Shown: positions 43,841 to 52,509 of the stretch, in pieces | Numbering within the stretch: position 1 is the stretch's first letter | How the letters are laid out: every line of letters begins with the position of its first letter | From: Marinobacter sp. MDS2 | Lineage (GTDB): Bacteria > Pseudomonadota > Gammaproteobacteria > Pseudomonadales > Oleiphilaceae | Length of the DNA: 64,000 bases | Direction of reading: 5' to 3' | Assembly: GCF_030718085.1 (NCBI RefSeq) | Contig: NZ_JAVAJF010000005.1 | Span: forward strand, 1 to 64,000 | Translations under genes and position numbers: made by a program | The notes under the pieces: model-generated | Seen by the model: only the letters and a program-made list of their open reading frames with translations | Told to the model about the DNA's origin: nothing | Databases searched by the model: none

Positions 43841-46772
43841 CCGCCAGCTCCAACAGGCTGTTCTGGGTATGATCCGCCCAATGGCTGACTGGCTCACCGC
43901 TGGTAAAGCCTTCAGCTCCGCCCCAGAACACCAACGTGCGTTGTGGACTATAGGGGCGCGACGTTCGCATCTGCCCCACTTCCAAATGGCGGCCAATCAG
44001 ATAAATCACTTCGGCACTGGCGCTGTGGGTGGCGGCAGAGAACAGGTTAAAGCCCTGCTGACTGAGCCGATCAAGCAGTCCCGGCATCTGACTGACATCC
44101 ACACTGGCCAGCTCATCCAGCACCATCGGGAACGACAGATTCACGCCCGGGTACAACACGCGCTTGAGCAACCGGTACACCAACTCCAGGTTGATGAGTG
44201 CAGTCGTGGACGTTGACTGACCTTTCTTATCCAGGCTGACGGCGCTCTCTTTGCGAGTTCGGTATGAGATACCAGTGATCACCTTATCCATGGTCAGGCG
44301 CTTGCTGCCCTGTTCACCGAAGAAATCCGCCACAAACACCCGCAACCGATCATAAAAAGCTTCGGACTGAAGCTGGTTGCCGTACGGGTCGATGTTGTTG
44401 GCTTCTTCCACCAGATTGCGGAACTTCGGGTCGGTGTGAATGTCCACCCGAATTTCCACCAGATCGTTAATCTGCACTCCTTCCAGTTCCCGGTTGAGCT
44501 GGGCTTCAAACCGGCTGATGAATTCGTGGTTGGAGGTGAGCGCCTGCACATAGCTAGCCACCGTTTCGTTATGAACCGAGATCTGCTCGTTCAGTACTCG
44601 CCAACGCTCAGTCAGCGCAGCAAACAGGTCAGATAAACCTTTAAAGGTGTCGCGGATAACCGCCGAGGATGGGCTGTCTTTTTGCAGTTCTCCGGCGGTA
44701 TCTTCATACACGCCCAAATACACGAATTGGCGCAAGTGATCGAGAATGTTCCGGCGCAAAGCCTCCAGCTCATCCAGCTGGTTTTGCAGGTCATCAAAAG
44801 CCGCCACGGAAACTTTTTCCACGGCTAATGGCTGCTCCGCCTGTACCGCTTTCAGATGTTGGAAACGGTGTTCTGCTGTGCCCACACTTCGGCTCAGTTG
44901 CGCCAGCTCGCGCTCACGTTCCTCAATGCGTTCTTTCTCAGCACGGGCCTTGGCGACTTTTTGCTGCACCGCCTCCATCTTCTCCTGCTCTAAGCGGGCT
45001 TGCTCGTCCAGCTTGGCCAGCGTTTCCTCCGCGGCTGCACGCTCTTCGGTCGCATCCCGCAGGGTGGTTTCTGCAGCGGGGAAACGAGCCAACGTTTCCA
45101 GGTCTTTGTCGATGGCCCGAAGTTCTTTTTCCGTGCGCTCAATCAGCCGGGGTCGGTCCTGCTCGTTGTCGGCGGTGTCGGCCAACTCCGAACGCTCTTT
45201 CTCTAGGCCGTTCAGCTCCCCTTCCAGGCGACGGCGCTGTTCCGCATAATCTTCCTGTCGCACCGGTTGCCCCGGGTACTCGATATCGAACCAGTCGTAC
45301 CCGCTGTTGTTGGGCGCGAACAAGTGGGCAAACGCTTCGATGGTGGCCTTACTTTCCGCATCCAGTGTTTGCCCGGGGCTGGCCATCATCAGTCTCGGGT
45401 CCACGGCACGCAAGGGGGCTGCGACAGACTCATCCAATTGGTTCTGCAATTGCCACTGCTGTTTGCTTTCCCGTTCAGTCAACGCTGTCAACTTGCTGTC
45501 CAGATTACGCTTCTGGGCGTCGATCTTCGCAAGACGAATTTCTGCCTGGGCAGCACTCTTCAGCGCGTTTAAATGGCTCTGTTTGTTTTCCCGGTCTTCT
45601 TTCAGGACCTCATCGATTTCTTGCAGAGTCATGCTGCCGTACTGGGCTACCAGCAACTCGCCATTTTGTTTGTCCTGCTCAGCGCGGCTCAGGTTTCGCT
45701 CGGCCGCACGGACTTCCCCTTTGAGGCTACTGGCTTCCTGATCCAGTTTTTTCAGAGTTTGCACAACATGCTTCAGGGTTTCATTTTGCTCGTTATAAGC
45801 TTCCACGGCGGTACGTCGCTGCGCGCCTACTTGCTCCAAAGCCGCAGTGAGGCCATCACGGAAAGCTGCAAAGTCATGCTGACTTCGCAACAGCGCCTGA
45901 TACTTCTGATAATCAGCGTTCAGTTTTTCAAAGCGGGGGCGTTCTTTTTCAATCCGATTGAGCTGGGTTTGCTGCTGCTTCAGGTGGTCGTGATGATTCA
46001 GGAATTCATCGATATTGAAATCAAAGGCGTCGTCCGAAAACTTCTTGTCAGCCTCAACAATACTGGCCACGGCGTTGGCCATGGCACGATCATCCGCCTT
46101 CATCTCAAAAAGTAGCAGAATCAGTGTGCGAAGCGATTGCACCTTGCGTTCATCGGATTCGCCCAGCGGCAAAACGGAATAGCGCACCGCGTCTGCGTTC
46201 ATCAGCTCGCTGCTATACAGCATCGACTTCAGACGCGCCGGGTCGTTCACAAAGCGGGTGTCTTTCGACAGTTTTTTCAGTGATTCAGAGAGGCGGCTAA
46301 AAGACAGCTCCGGCACAGCTTGACCGATACCGTCAGGATCATCACCGTTCCAGAAAAGCGGCCGCAGCTGCTCATAGGGCACCGGCACAAAGGCCCGGCC
46401 ATAACTCAGCTGGCTGCTGTTATCCCGGTACAAAATCTGACAATGGGTACCTGCGGGGTTTTCCGCTTCCATAATCAGGAAACTGAATTTACCGGGGAAA
46501 TAATGCTGATAGCTTTCTTCGTTGCTGTAGAAACTACCGGCGCTGGCATTGCGAAACGCAAACTTCTTACGGCTGTTCTTGAAGTTGTTTTCAGGCAACA
46601 GGAACAAACGCAGAGAATTCAATAAACTGGACTTACCTAGGTTTCCCGGCCCCAAAATCAGGCCGTGATGGGTCACGGGAATCTCCACGTAGCAGAAGCC
46701 GGCCGAATCCACCAACACCAAGCGGCGAACGCCAAAGTTGAACGCGCTGGGGCTCGCCTGTGAATCAGTCAT
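43833..46772 (-). CDS. mksB: MksB SMC-like ATPase of an Mks condensin
   Basis: A 979-residue SMC-type ATPase. Walker A is GPGNLGKSS (41-49), long coiled coils run from about 255 to 740, and the C-terminus has the signature-like GQSTSTTALINLEL and Walker B VLDE (884-887). It is shorter than MukB (about 1480) and fits the MksB/DUF3584 group that compacts DNA or, in Wadjet systems, extrudes and destroys plasmids. First gene of the operon mksB-mksF-mksE-membrane protein, all joined by 8-14 base overlaps. Divergent from an MBL-fold gene. Confidence 0.85.
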   Translation of the reverse strand: MTDSQASPSAFNFGVRRLVLVDSAGFCYVEIPVTHHGLILGPGNLGKSSLLNSLRLFLLPENNFKNSRKKFAFRNASAGSFYSNEESYQHYFPGKFSFLIMEAENPAGTHCQILYRDNSSQLSYGRAFVPVPYEQLRPLFWNGDDPDGIGQAVPELSFSRLSESLKKLSKDTRFVNDPARLKSMLYSSELMNADAVRYSVLPLGESDERKVQSLRTLILLLFEMKADDRAMANAVASIVEADKKFSDDAFDFNIDEFLNHHDHLKQQQTQLNRIEKERPRFEKLNADYQKYQALLRSQHDFAAFRDGLTAALEQVGAQRRTAVEAYNEQNETLKHVVQTLKKLDQEASSLKGEVRAAERNLSRAEQDKQNGELLVAQYGSMTLQEIDEVLKEDRENKQSHLNALKSAAQAEIRLAKIDAQKRNLDSKLTALTERESKQQWQLQNQLDESVAAPLRAVDPRLMMASPGQTLDAESKATIEAFAHLFAPNNSGYDWFDIEYPGQPVRQEDYAEQRRRLEGELNGLEKERSELADTADNEQDRPRLIERTEKELRAIDKDLETLARFPAAETTLRDATEERAAAEETLAKLDEQARLEQEKMEAVQQKVAKARAEKERIEERERELAQLSRSVGTAEHRFQHLKAVQAEQPLAVEKVSVAAFDDLQNQLDELEALRRNILDHLRQFVYLGVYEDTAGELQKDSPSSAVIRDTFKGLSDLFAALTERWRVLNEQISVHNETVASYVQALTSNHEFISRFEAQLNRELEGVQINDLVEIRVDIHTDPKFRNLVEEANNIDPYGNQLQSEAFYDRLRVFVADFFGEQGSKRLTMDKVITGISYRTRKESAVSLDKKGQSTSTTALINLELVYRLLKRVLYPGVNLSFPMVLDELASVDVSQMPGLLDRLSQQGFNLFSAATHSASAEVIYLIGRHLEVGQMRTSRPYSPQRTLVFWGGAEGFTSGEPVSHWADHTQNSLLELADE

Positions 46773-46950
46773 CCAGAATCATCTCCTGTTCCATAAATTT
46801 ACCCGTGCTTCGAAACGCCCGAGCCAAACCAACAAACCCCAGATCTTCCCCAGCGAGATGGCTTTTGTAAACCACCCAACCAACTTGAAAACTCGAGCCT
46901 GCGGCCAAATACCATTACCATAACGCCAAAAATACAAGTTGAGGCTGATT

Positions 46951-47598
46951 ATGTCCCTTAAGTACCGCATTGTGCCGGTCACGCCGTTCGAACAAAACTG
47001 TACGCTGATCTGGTGCGAAGACACTCTGAAAGCTGCCGTGGTTGATCCCGGTGGGGATCTTGACCGCATTCAGGCAGCGATTGAAGACGAAGGCGTGACC
47101 GTTGAAAAAATTCTACTGACCCACGCCCACATTGATCATGCCGGCGGCACAGCCGAGTTGGCCCGGAGCGCCGGCATTCCCATTGTTGGGCCACATAAAG
47201 AAGACAACTTCTGGATTCAAGGGCTGCCCATGCAAGCCCAGATGTTCGGCTTTGCAACGCCGGAGGTGTTCACACCCGACCGTTGGCTGGAAGATGGCGA
47301 CACGGCCACCGTGGGCAACCAAACGTTAGAAGTACTGCACTGCCCCGGCCATACCCCGGGTCATGTCGTATTCTATCACCGGAATTCTGGCCTGGCGCTG
47401 GTAGGCGATGTGTTGTTTAACGGCTCCATCGGTCGCACCGACTTCCCCAAAGGTGACCACGGCACCCTGATCCGCTCTATTCGCGAAAAACTGTTCCCGC
47501 TGGGCGACGATGTCACGTTCATCTCAGGCCATGGTCCGATATCTACGTTCGGTCATGAGAAGGCCACCAACCCGTTTGTATCTGATCACCGGGGGTAA
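46951..47598 (+). CDS. MBL-fold metallo-hydrolase (YcbL / glyoxalase II-like)
   Basis: A 215-residue metallo-beta-lactamase-fold hydrolase with zinc motif THAHIDHAGG, HCPGHTPGHV, GDVLFNGSIGRTD and GHGP. It resembles YcbL, a single-domain type II glyoxalase-like enzyme lacking the C-terminal substrate domain. Thioester hydrolysis is likely but the substrate is unknown. GAGG precedes the ATG at 46951. Confidence 0.9.
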   Translation: MSLKYRIVPVTPFEQNCTLIWCEDTLKAAVVDPGGDLDRIQAAIEDEGVTVEKILLTHAHIDHAGGTAELARSAGIPIVGPHKEDNFWIQGLPMQAQMFGFATPEVFTPDRWLEDGDTATVGNQTLEVLHCPGHTPGHVVFYHRNSGLALVGDVLFNGSIGRTDFPKGDHGTLIRSIREKLFPLGDDVTFISGHGPISTFGHEKATNPFVSDHRG

Positions 47599-47633
47599 TC
47601 ATCCCGGCATCTTCCTCCTGCGGCAACCTGGAT

Positions 47634-47649
47634 TGGCACGATAACTGCT
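47634..47649 (+). promoter_or_regulatory. Sigma-54 (RpoN) promoter upstream of an unknown gene
   Basis: TGGCACGATAACTGCT matches the sigma-54 consensus TGGCACGrNNNTTGCw at all defined positions but one (C for the first T of TTGC). The -24 GG (47635-47636) and -12 GC (47647-47648) are exactly 10 bases apart. It lies about 70 bases upstream of the ATG at 47719 in a non-coding gap. Confidence 0.7.
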
Positions 47650-47718
47650 CAATTCTCTAACAGGACTGCTTAGCAACAAAATTCCGGCAGATGATTGCCG
47701 CTCAGGAGGAAATTCACC

Positions 47719-48381
47719 ATGTCTTTGCTGACATCATTAATTCAAGCCAGCACCCGCTTTCAGCAAGCCATGGACACCCGTCAGGCTCCCTCGGGCAAAC
47801 CCGACGATGGCGTGACCAATAAATCTCCAAAGCTTGAAGCAACCGGCAGCCCGGGCGGGGATCGCTTCACGCCATCCGAACAAGCCGCACAAGACCCCGC
47901 AGATGTGAAAGTTCAAAAAATTCCGCTCGACCAATACAAACAAACGGTGGCGCAGGATCTTTCCTACATCCGAGACACATTGCGGCACAAACTTGCCGAG
48001 TACAACGTGCACCCTGCTACCGCCCTGAACGTCAGCAAGGGCGAAGACGGGAAAATGATTGTCGAAGGTAAGGTGCCCGACGAGGTTCGGGGGAAAATAG
48101 AACAAGACTTGAACAATAATCGCGACTTCGCAGATGCATTCAGCCGCCTAAGTGTCAGCGAGCCGACGCTGCACTTTATGGATAACGCTCTGAAACTGAA
48201 TCAAGCTTATGGCGTTCGCAATTCCTTGTTAAGCGCACTGGTGAGTGAAAACCAACAATTCAACGGCCTGCAAGACGTGCTTCACCGCTACGACAGCCTT
48301 CGCCGAAACACCAGCGCCAATCAAGCCCTGACCGCGGGCGACTCTCAGCGCTACGCCTTCAACCTGAACGCCCGGGCCTGA
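47719..48381 (+). CDS. Unknown soluble protein, apparently sigma-54-dependent
   Basis: A 220-residue protein I do not recognise. The N-terminal 75 residues are polar and Pro/Gly/Ala-rich, probably disordered. The rest looks helical (QDLSYIRDTLRHKLAEYNV, SLLSALVSENQQFNGLQDVL). There is no signal peptide or membrane helix. A strong AGGAGG lies 9 bases before the ATG, and a sigma-54 promoter upstream. A flagellar or nitrogen-linked role is possible but not shown. A 7-base GC hairpin (48370-48389) straddles its stop codon. Confidence 0.75.
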   Translation: MSLLTSLIQASTRFQQAMDTRQAPSGKPDDGVTNKSPKLEATGSPGGDRFTPSEQAAQDPADVKVQKIPLDQYKQTVAQDLSYIRDTLRHKLAEYNVHPATALNVSKGEDGKMIVEGKVPDEVRGKIEQDLNNNRDFADAFSRLSVSEPTLHFMDNALKLNQAYGVRNSLLSALVSENQQFNGLQDVLHRYDSLRRNTSANQALTAGDSQRYAFNLNARA

Positions 48382-48389
48382 TCCCGGGC
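48370..48389. repeat. GC-rich hairpin over the end of the sigma-54-linked gene
   Basis: GCCCGGG, CCTGAT, CCCGGGC: a perfect 7-base stem with the TGA stop codon in its loop. No T-run follows, so it is not a standard terminator. It sits between convergent genes. Confidence 0.4.
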
Positions 48390-48415
48390 CGGGCGCTCAA
48401 ATACCCAGCTGAGGG

Positions 48416-49039
48416 TTACCCCTCGAACGGTGCCGGGTCGCCTTTCCCTACCCGCGTCACCTCCGGCACGTCTCCGGTAAAGTTAACCACCGTTGTGGCT
48501 TCCATACCGCAGAACCCGCCATCGATGATCAGATCCAGTTCTTTCTCCAAAGCGTCGCGGATATCCTCCGGATCTGTCATGGGCTCGGTTTCATCTGGCA
48601 ACATCAGCGTGCTGCTCATGATCGGCTCACCCAGTTCACCCAGCAGTTCCCGCACAATGGCGTTGTCGGGCACACGAACACCGATGGTACGACGCTTGGG
48701 ATGTAATAAACGACGAGGCACTTCACTGGTGGCGTCCAAAATGAAGGTATAAGCCCCGGGCGTAAAGGTCTTCAGCAATCGATATTGGGTGTTATCAACC
48801 TTGGCGTACACGCCGATATCAGAGAGGTCACGGCACACCAGGGTGAAGTTGTGCTTGTCGTCCAATTTACGAATGCGCTTGATTCGGTCCGCGGCTTGCT
48901 TGTCGCCAAGGTGGCACCCTAGCGCATAGCCAGAGTCGGTTGGGTACGCAATCACGCCACCGTTACGGATGATATCCACTGCCTGCTTGATCAAACGCTT
49001 TTGTGGGTTCTCGGGATGAATTTGAAAAAACTGGCTCAT
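48416..49039 (-). CDS. yciO: YciO/YrdC/Sua5 family protein
   Basis: A 207-residue protein of the L-threonylcarbamoyladenylate synthase fold. It has YPTDSGYALGC near residue 32, KRIRKLDDKHNFTLVC (the basic KxR...S-like region) and the family C-terminal pattern TVVNFTGDVPEVTRVGKG. It resembles YciO rather than the essential TsaC. YciO shares the fold, but its role in tRNA t6A synthesis is uncertain. The ATG overlaps the stop of the BolA-family gene upstream by 4 bases. Confidence 0.88.
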   Translation of the reverse strand: MSQFFQIHPENPQKRLIKQAVDIIRNGGVIAYPTDSGYALGCHLGDKQAADRIKRIRKLDDKHNFTLVCRDLSDIGVYAKVDNTQYRLLKTFTPGAYTFILDATSEVPRRLLHPKRRTIGVRVPDNAIVRELLGELGEPIMSSTLMLPDETEPMTDPEDIRDALEKELDLIIDGGFCGMEATTVVNFTGDVPEVTRVGKGDPAPFEG

Positions 49040-49392
49040 GAATTAACTCCCTGTTTCAACTTGGCGGCCATTGCGGCATCGCCCTTGGAACCGCCCATAC
49101 AATTTGGCGAATCGGGTGTTGCCTGCCCGGTCTTCGCCCACTCCTCTGGCGTATACAAATGCAACGCCAAAGCATGTACCGGCCCGGCAAGCTCTTCGGC
49201 CAGCACTTTATAAATCAACTGGTGGCGTTTCACTTTCATAACTCCGTTAAACGCGTCGGAAACCAGGGATACCTTAAAATGCGTTTCGGAATTCGGCGGC
49301 ACCGAATGCATATGGCTCTCATTTTCCACCGCAAAGTGCTGTACTTCAAATGCATTGGCAAGCTTGGTCTCAATGGCATTCTGAACTTGCAT
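49036..49392 (-). CDS. BolA family protein
   Basis: A 118-residue protein starting MQVQNAIETKLANAF. It has the BolA core NESHMHSVPPNSETHFKVSLVSDAF (in overlapping parts), RHQLIYKVLAEEL and HALALHLYTPEEW. BolA proteins work with monothiol glutaredoxins in iron-sulfur trafficking and influence cell shape and biofilm. A 35-residue Lys/Ala-rich tail follows the domain. ATG 49392 with GGAGGG upstream is preferred to the GTG at 49398. Confidence 0.9.
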   Translation of the reverse strand: MQVQNAIETKLANAFEVQHFAVENESHMHSVPPNSETHFKVSLVSDAFNGVMKVKRHQLIYKVLAEELAGPVHALALHLYTPEEWAKTGQATPDSPNCMGGSKGDAAMAAKLKQGVNS

Positions 49393-49512
49393 AATCACTT
49401 ACCCTCCAATCTATATAGCCCCAGTCTACTACACAAAGCGCAGTAGCCCAGAGCCTTGACACCAAGGAACGAAAGGGCCACATTCCGGTGCCATTTATAG
49501 AAGCCGAATGCC

Positions 49513-51684
49513 ATGCACCTGTATATAGCTGAAAAACCCAGTTTGGCACGCGCCATTGCCGCCGCGCTCCCCGGCCCCTACCAGAAAGGTCAGGGCTGGA
49601 TTCGCTGTGGCGAAGGGCACAATTCGGTTACCGTCAGTTGGTGCATTGGCCATTTGCTGGAACCCGCAGAACCGGCCAGCTACAACCCGGCCTGGAAACG
49701 CTGGCGCCTGGAAGATCTGCCACTGTTTCCGGATCAATGGCGGCTGATCCCCAAGGACAGCGTCAAACAGCAGTTCAAGGTTCTCGAATCACTCATTCGG
49801 CAGGCAAATCTGATTACCCACGCCGGCGACCCTGACCGTGAGGGCCAGTTACTGGTGGATGAAGTCATCCGCTTTGTCGGCTCAAAAGCACCGGTCAAAC
49901 GGGTGTTGATTAACGACCTCACCCCGAATGCGGTTGCCCGCGCTATTGCCAGCCCAAAGGAAAACAGTGCATTCCGGAGCCTGTCCCACTCTGCCCTCGC
50001 CCGCCAAAGAGCGGATTGGCTTTACGGCATCAACCTTACACGGTTTTATACGCTGACCTATCAGCAACAAGGTGAGCAAGGCGTCTATTCGGTTGGCCGT
50101 GTGCAAACTCCGGTATTGGGTTTGGTGGTCGAGCGAGACAACACCATCGAACACTTCGAACCCAAGCCCTGGTTTCGCATTGAGGGCGTGTTTCAAGCGT
50201 CGGAGGAAGAGTCAGACTCACGCCCGTTTACTGCTCGCTGGCTACCCGATGAGCAGTTCCAGGAGCACCTGGATGAAGAAGGCCGCCTGCTCAACCGTGA
50301 CATCGCGAACGAAATCGCAAACACTGTTCATGGCCGGCCCGGGCGTATTATCGAATCCCGCTTCCGGGATCGACCCGAACCGCCACCTCTGCCGCTGTCA
50401 CTCTCGGCGCTGCAAATTGAAGCCGGTAGGCTATTCCGCATGGGCGCCAAAGAAGTGCTGGACACCGCCCAGAATCTCTATGAACGCCACCAGCTCATTA
50501 CTTACCCGCGGTCAGACTCCCGTTACCTGCCGGAAGAGCATTTCCAACAACGTGAGCAAGTGATCCGGGCCATCGGAAGAGCCGCGCCAGATTTAGCCCC
50601 GCAAGCCGAGCAGCTCGACAGCAGCCGCCGTTCCGCCGCTTGGAACGATAAAAAAGTCGACGCCCATCACGCGATCATTCCCACCGTCCGGCCTTCAGCT
50701 AACGGCAAGCTCTCTGCGGCAGAACAGAAAATCTACGGTCTGGTAAGCCGTTACTACCTGATGCAGTTCTGTGAAGATGCTGTGCACCGGGAAGGCAGGC
50801 TTACCGTGCAGGTTCAGCAGCACAAATTCCGAGCCACAGAAACCGCGCTACTCAGCCCCGGCTGGAAAGCGCTGGAACTGAAACTCAAAGATAAGAACAC
50901 TGAACCCCAGAAACCTCCACTACCCCGACTCGAGCGTGATGAACCGGCCCTCTGCAATCAGGCCGAGGTGAAGGAAAGAAAAACTCAGCCACCTCAGCAT
51001 TTCACAGATGCCACGCTGCTCTCCGCAATGACCAATATTGCGCGGTTTGTCGCGGATGCCGAACTCCGCAAAACCTTGAGAGAAACCGACGGCCTCGGCA
51101 CCGAAGCAACCCGGGCAGCCATCCTCGATACACTGTTCCGGCGCGATTACCTGTTACGGGAAAAACGCTTCATACGGGCTACCGACAAAGGCAAAGCGCT
51201 TATCGCCGCCTTACCCGATTCGGCACGTACGCCCGACCGCACCGCAGTATGGGAGGCCACTCTGGAAGGTATACGCCGGGGCGAAAACGACCCCAGAGCC
51301 TTCCTTGATACCCTGAAAAACGAGATACGGGGCTTCATCGAGCAGCCAGAAGCCGCCAAAAATGCACCACCGTCCGAAACCAGCATCCACTGCCCTAAAT
51401 GCCGGACCCCCATGGTGCAAAGAGAGGGCAAATTCGGACCATTCTATGCCTGCACCCGTTACCCCAAGTGCACCGGCACACGCCCCTTGGAAGACACTCA
51501 ACCCCAGGATGGCACCAGCCAGAAACCCGTACCTTGCCCGCACTGTTTTTCACCGCTGGTTCGCCGTCAAAGTAAAAAAGGCTGGTTCTGGGGCTGCAGT
51601 AATTTCCCTACCTGCCGACAAACAGTTAATGACGACAACGGGAAACCCGCTTTAGTGTTACGGAATAGTACATATCGAAACTGA
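49513..51684 (+). CDS. topB: DNA topoisomerase III
   Basis: A type IA topoisomerase that decatenates replication and recombination intermediates, 723 residues. The Toprim domain opens MHLYIAEKPSLA and has DPDRE at 106-110. The catalytic tyrosine is Tyr331 in TYPRSDSRYLP. The C-terminus adds two four-cysteine zinc ribbons (CPKCRTPM...CTRYPKC and CPHCFSPL...CSNFPTC), absent in E. coli TopB but common in Pseudomonas-type enzymes. Divergent from the BolA gene. Confidence 0.96.
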   Translation: MHLYIAEKPSLARAIAAALPGPYQKGQGWIRCGEGHNSVTVSWCIGHLLEPAEPASYNPAWKRWRLEDLPLFPDQWRLIPKDSVKQQFKVLESLIRQANLITHAGDPDREGQLLVDEVIRFVGSKAPVKRVLINDLTPNAVARAIASPKENSAFRSLSHSALARQRADWLYGINLTRFYTLTYQQQGEQGVYSVGRVQTPVLGLVVERDNTIEHFEPKPWFRIEGVFQASEEESDSRPFTARWLPDEQFQEHLDEEGRLLNRDIANEIANTVHGRPGRIIESRFRDRPEPPPLPLSLSALQIEAGRLFRMGAKEVLDTAQNLYERHQLITYPRSDSRYLPEEHFQQREQVIRAIGRAAPDLAPQAEQLDSSRRSAAWNDKKVDAHHAIIPTVRPSANGKLSAAEQKIYGLVSRYYLMQFCEDAVHREGRLTVQVQQHKFRATETALLSPGWKALELKLKDKNTEPQKPPLPRLERDEPALCNQAEVKERKTQPPQHFTDATLLSAMTNIARFVADAELRKTLRETDGLGTEATRAAILDTLFRRDYLLREKRFIRATDKGKALIAALPDSARTPDRTAVWEATLEGIRRGENDPRAFLDTLKNEIRGFIEQPEAAKNAPPSETSIHCPKCRTPMVQREGKFGPFYACTRYPKCTGTRPLEDTQPQDGTSQKPVPCPHCFSPLVRRQSKKGWFWGCSNFPTCRQTVNDDNGKPALVLRNSTYRN

Positions 51685-51780
51685 AACACCGCACGTTTTC
51701 TGGGATAATTGTTGCAGCTGCAGAGTGCGTCATTCTGCACAAGCGACCCGCACCAAGTATCACCTTAGAGGCCAGGCTCA

Positions 51781-52509
51781 ATGCGCATTGCTCTGCTTGA
51801 AGATGAAATTGAACAAGCGCAAAACATTCAAGCGATACTGTCCGACAAAGGGCATGAATGCGACAGCTTTGCCACCGGCCAATCCTTTCTCAGCGCGGTA
51901 CTTCATCGCAGTTACGACCTGATCATTCTGGATTGGCAAATACCGGACATGACGGGCATCGACGTTTTAAAAAGTGTTCGCACCCACCTCGACTGGGCCA
52001 TACCCGCGATTTTCCTGACCCAGCACGACAGCGAGAATGATATTGTCTGCGCGCTGGATGCCGGTGCAGATGATTTTCTAGCCAAGCCTGCACGTGCCGC
52101 AGAACTGATCGCCCGCCTGAATGCTCTGGCACGCCGCAGCAACCCCGAAAGCGACAAAGAGCTGCTGGTATATGGACCCTTCGAAGTCAACATGAATCAG
52201 CGCAGCATTCGCCTGCACGGAGAACTGCTGACCCTGACCGACAAGGATTTCGACCTCACACTGTTCTTGTTTCAGAATCAGGGCCGCCTGCTTACCCGGG
52301 ACGTGCTGCTTGAACGAGTTTGGGGCGTCGCGCGAGACATCAACACGCGCACGGTGGATACCCATATAAGCCGGCTACGCCGCCGGTTGGGGCTCAATCC
52401 GGATAACGGATTCCGGATAAAAACAATCTATCAACGAGGGTACCGTCTGGAAGCCGTTCAACCAACGGTCACAACCCCACCCGTGAGTAATCAGGCATCC
52501 CATGCTTGA
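51781..52509 (+). CDS. OmpR-family response regulator
   Basis: A 242-residue two-component regulator. The receiver domain has Glu-Asp-Glu acidic residues 7-9 (LLEDE), phospho-acceptor Asp51 (LIILDWQ) and Lys102 (FLAKPA). A C-terminal winged-helix DNA-binding domain covers about 130-230 (LLTRDVLLERVWG, RTVDTHISRLRRRLG). It is the first of three genes and overlaps the FecR-like gene by 8 bases. The kinase partner is probably the third gene. Confidence 0.93.
   Translation: MRIALLEDEIEQAQNIQAILSDKGHECDSFATGQSFLSAVLHRSYDLIILDWQIPDMTGIDVLKSVRTHLDWAIPAIFLTQHDSENDIVCALDAGADDFLAKPARAAELIARLNALARRSNPESDKELLVYGPFEVNMNQRSIRLHGELLTLTDKDFDLTLFLFQNQGRLLTRDVLLERVWGVARDINTRTVDTHISRLRRRLGLNPDNGFRIKTIYQRGYRLEAVQPTVTTPPVSNQASHA

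Noticed and set aside
40824..46772. Calling the condensin operon a Wadjet plasmid-defence system
   Set aside because: No JetD/MksG nuclease gene is present and the gene order differs; Mks condensins can also serve chromosome segregation, so defence is not supported by sequence alone.
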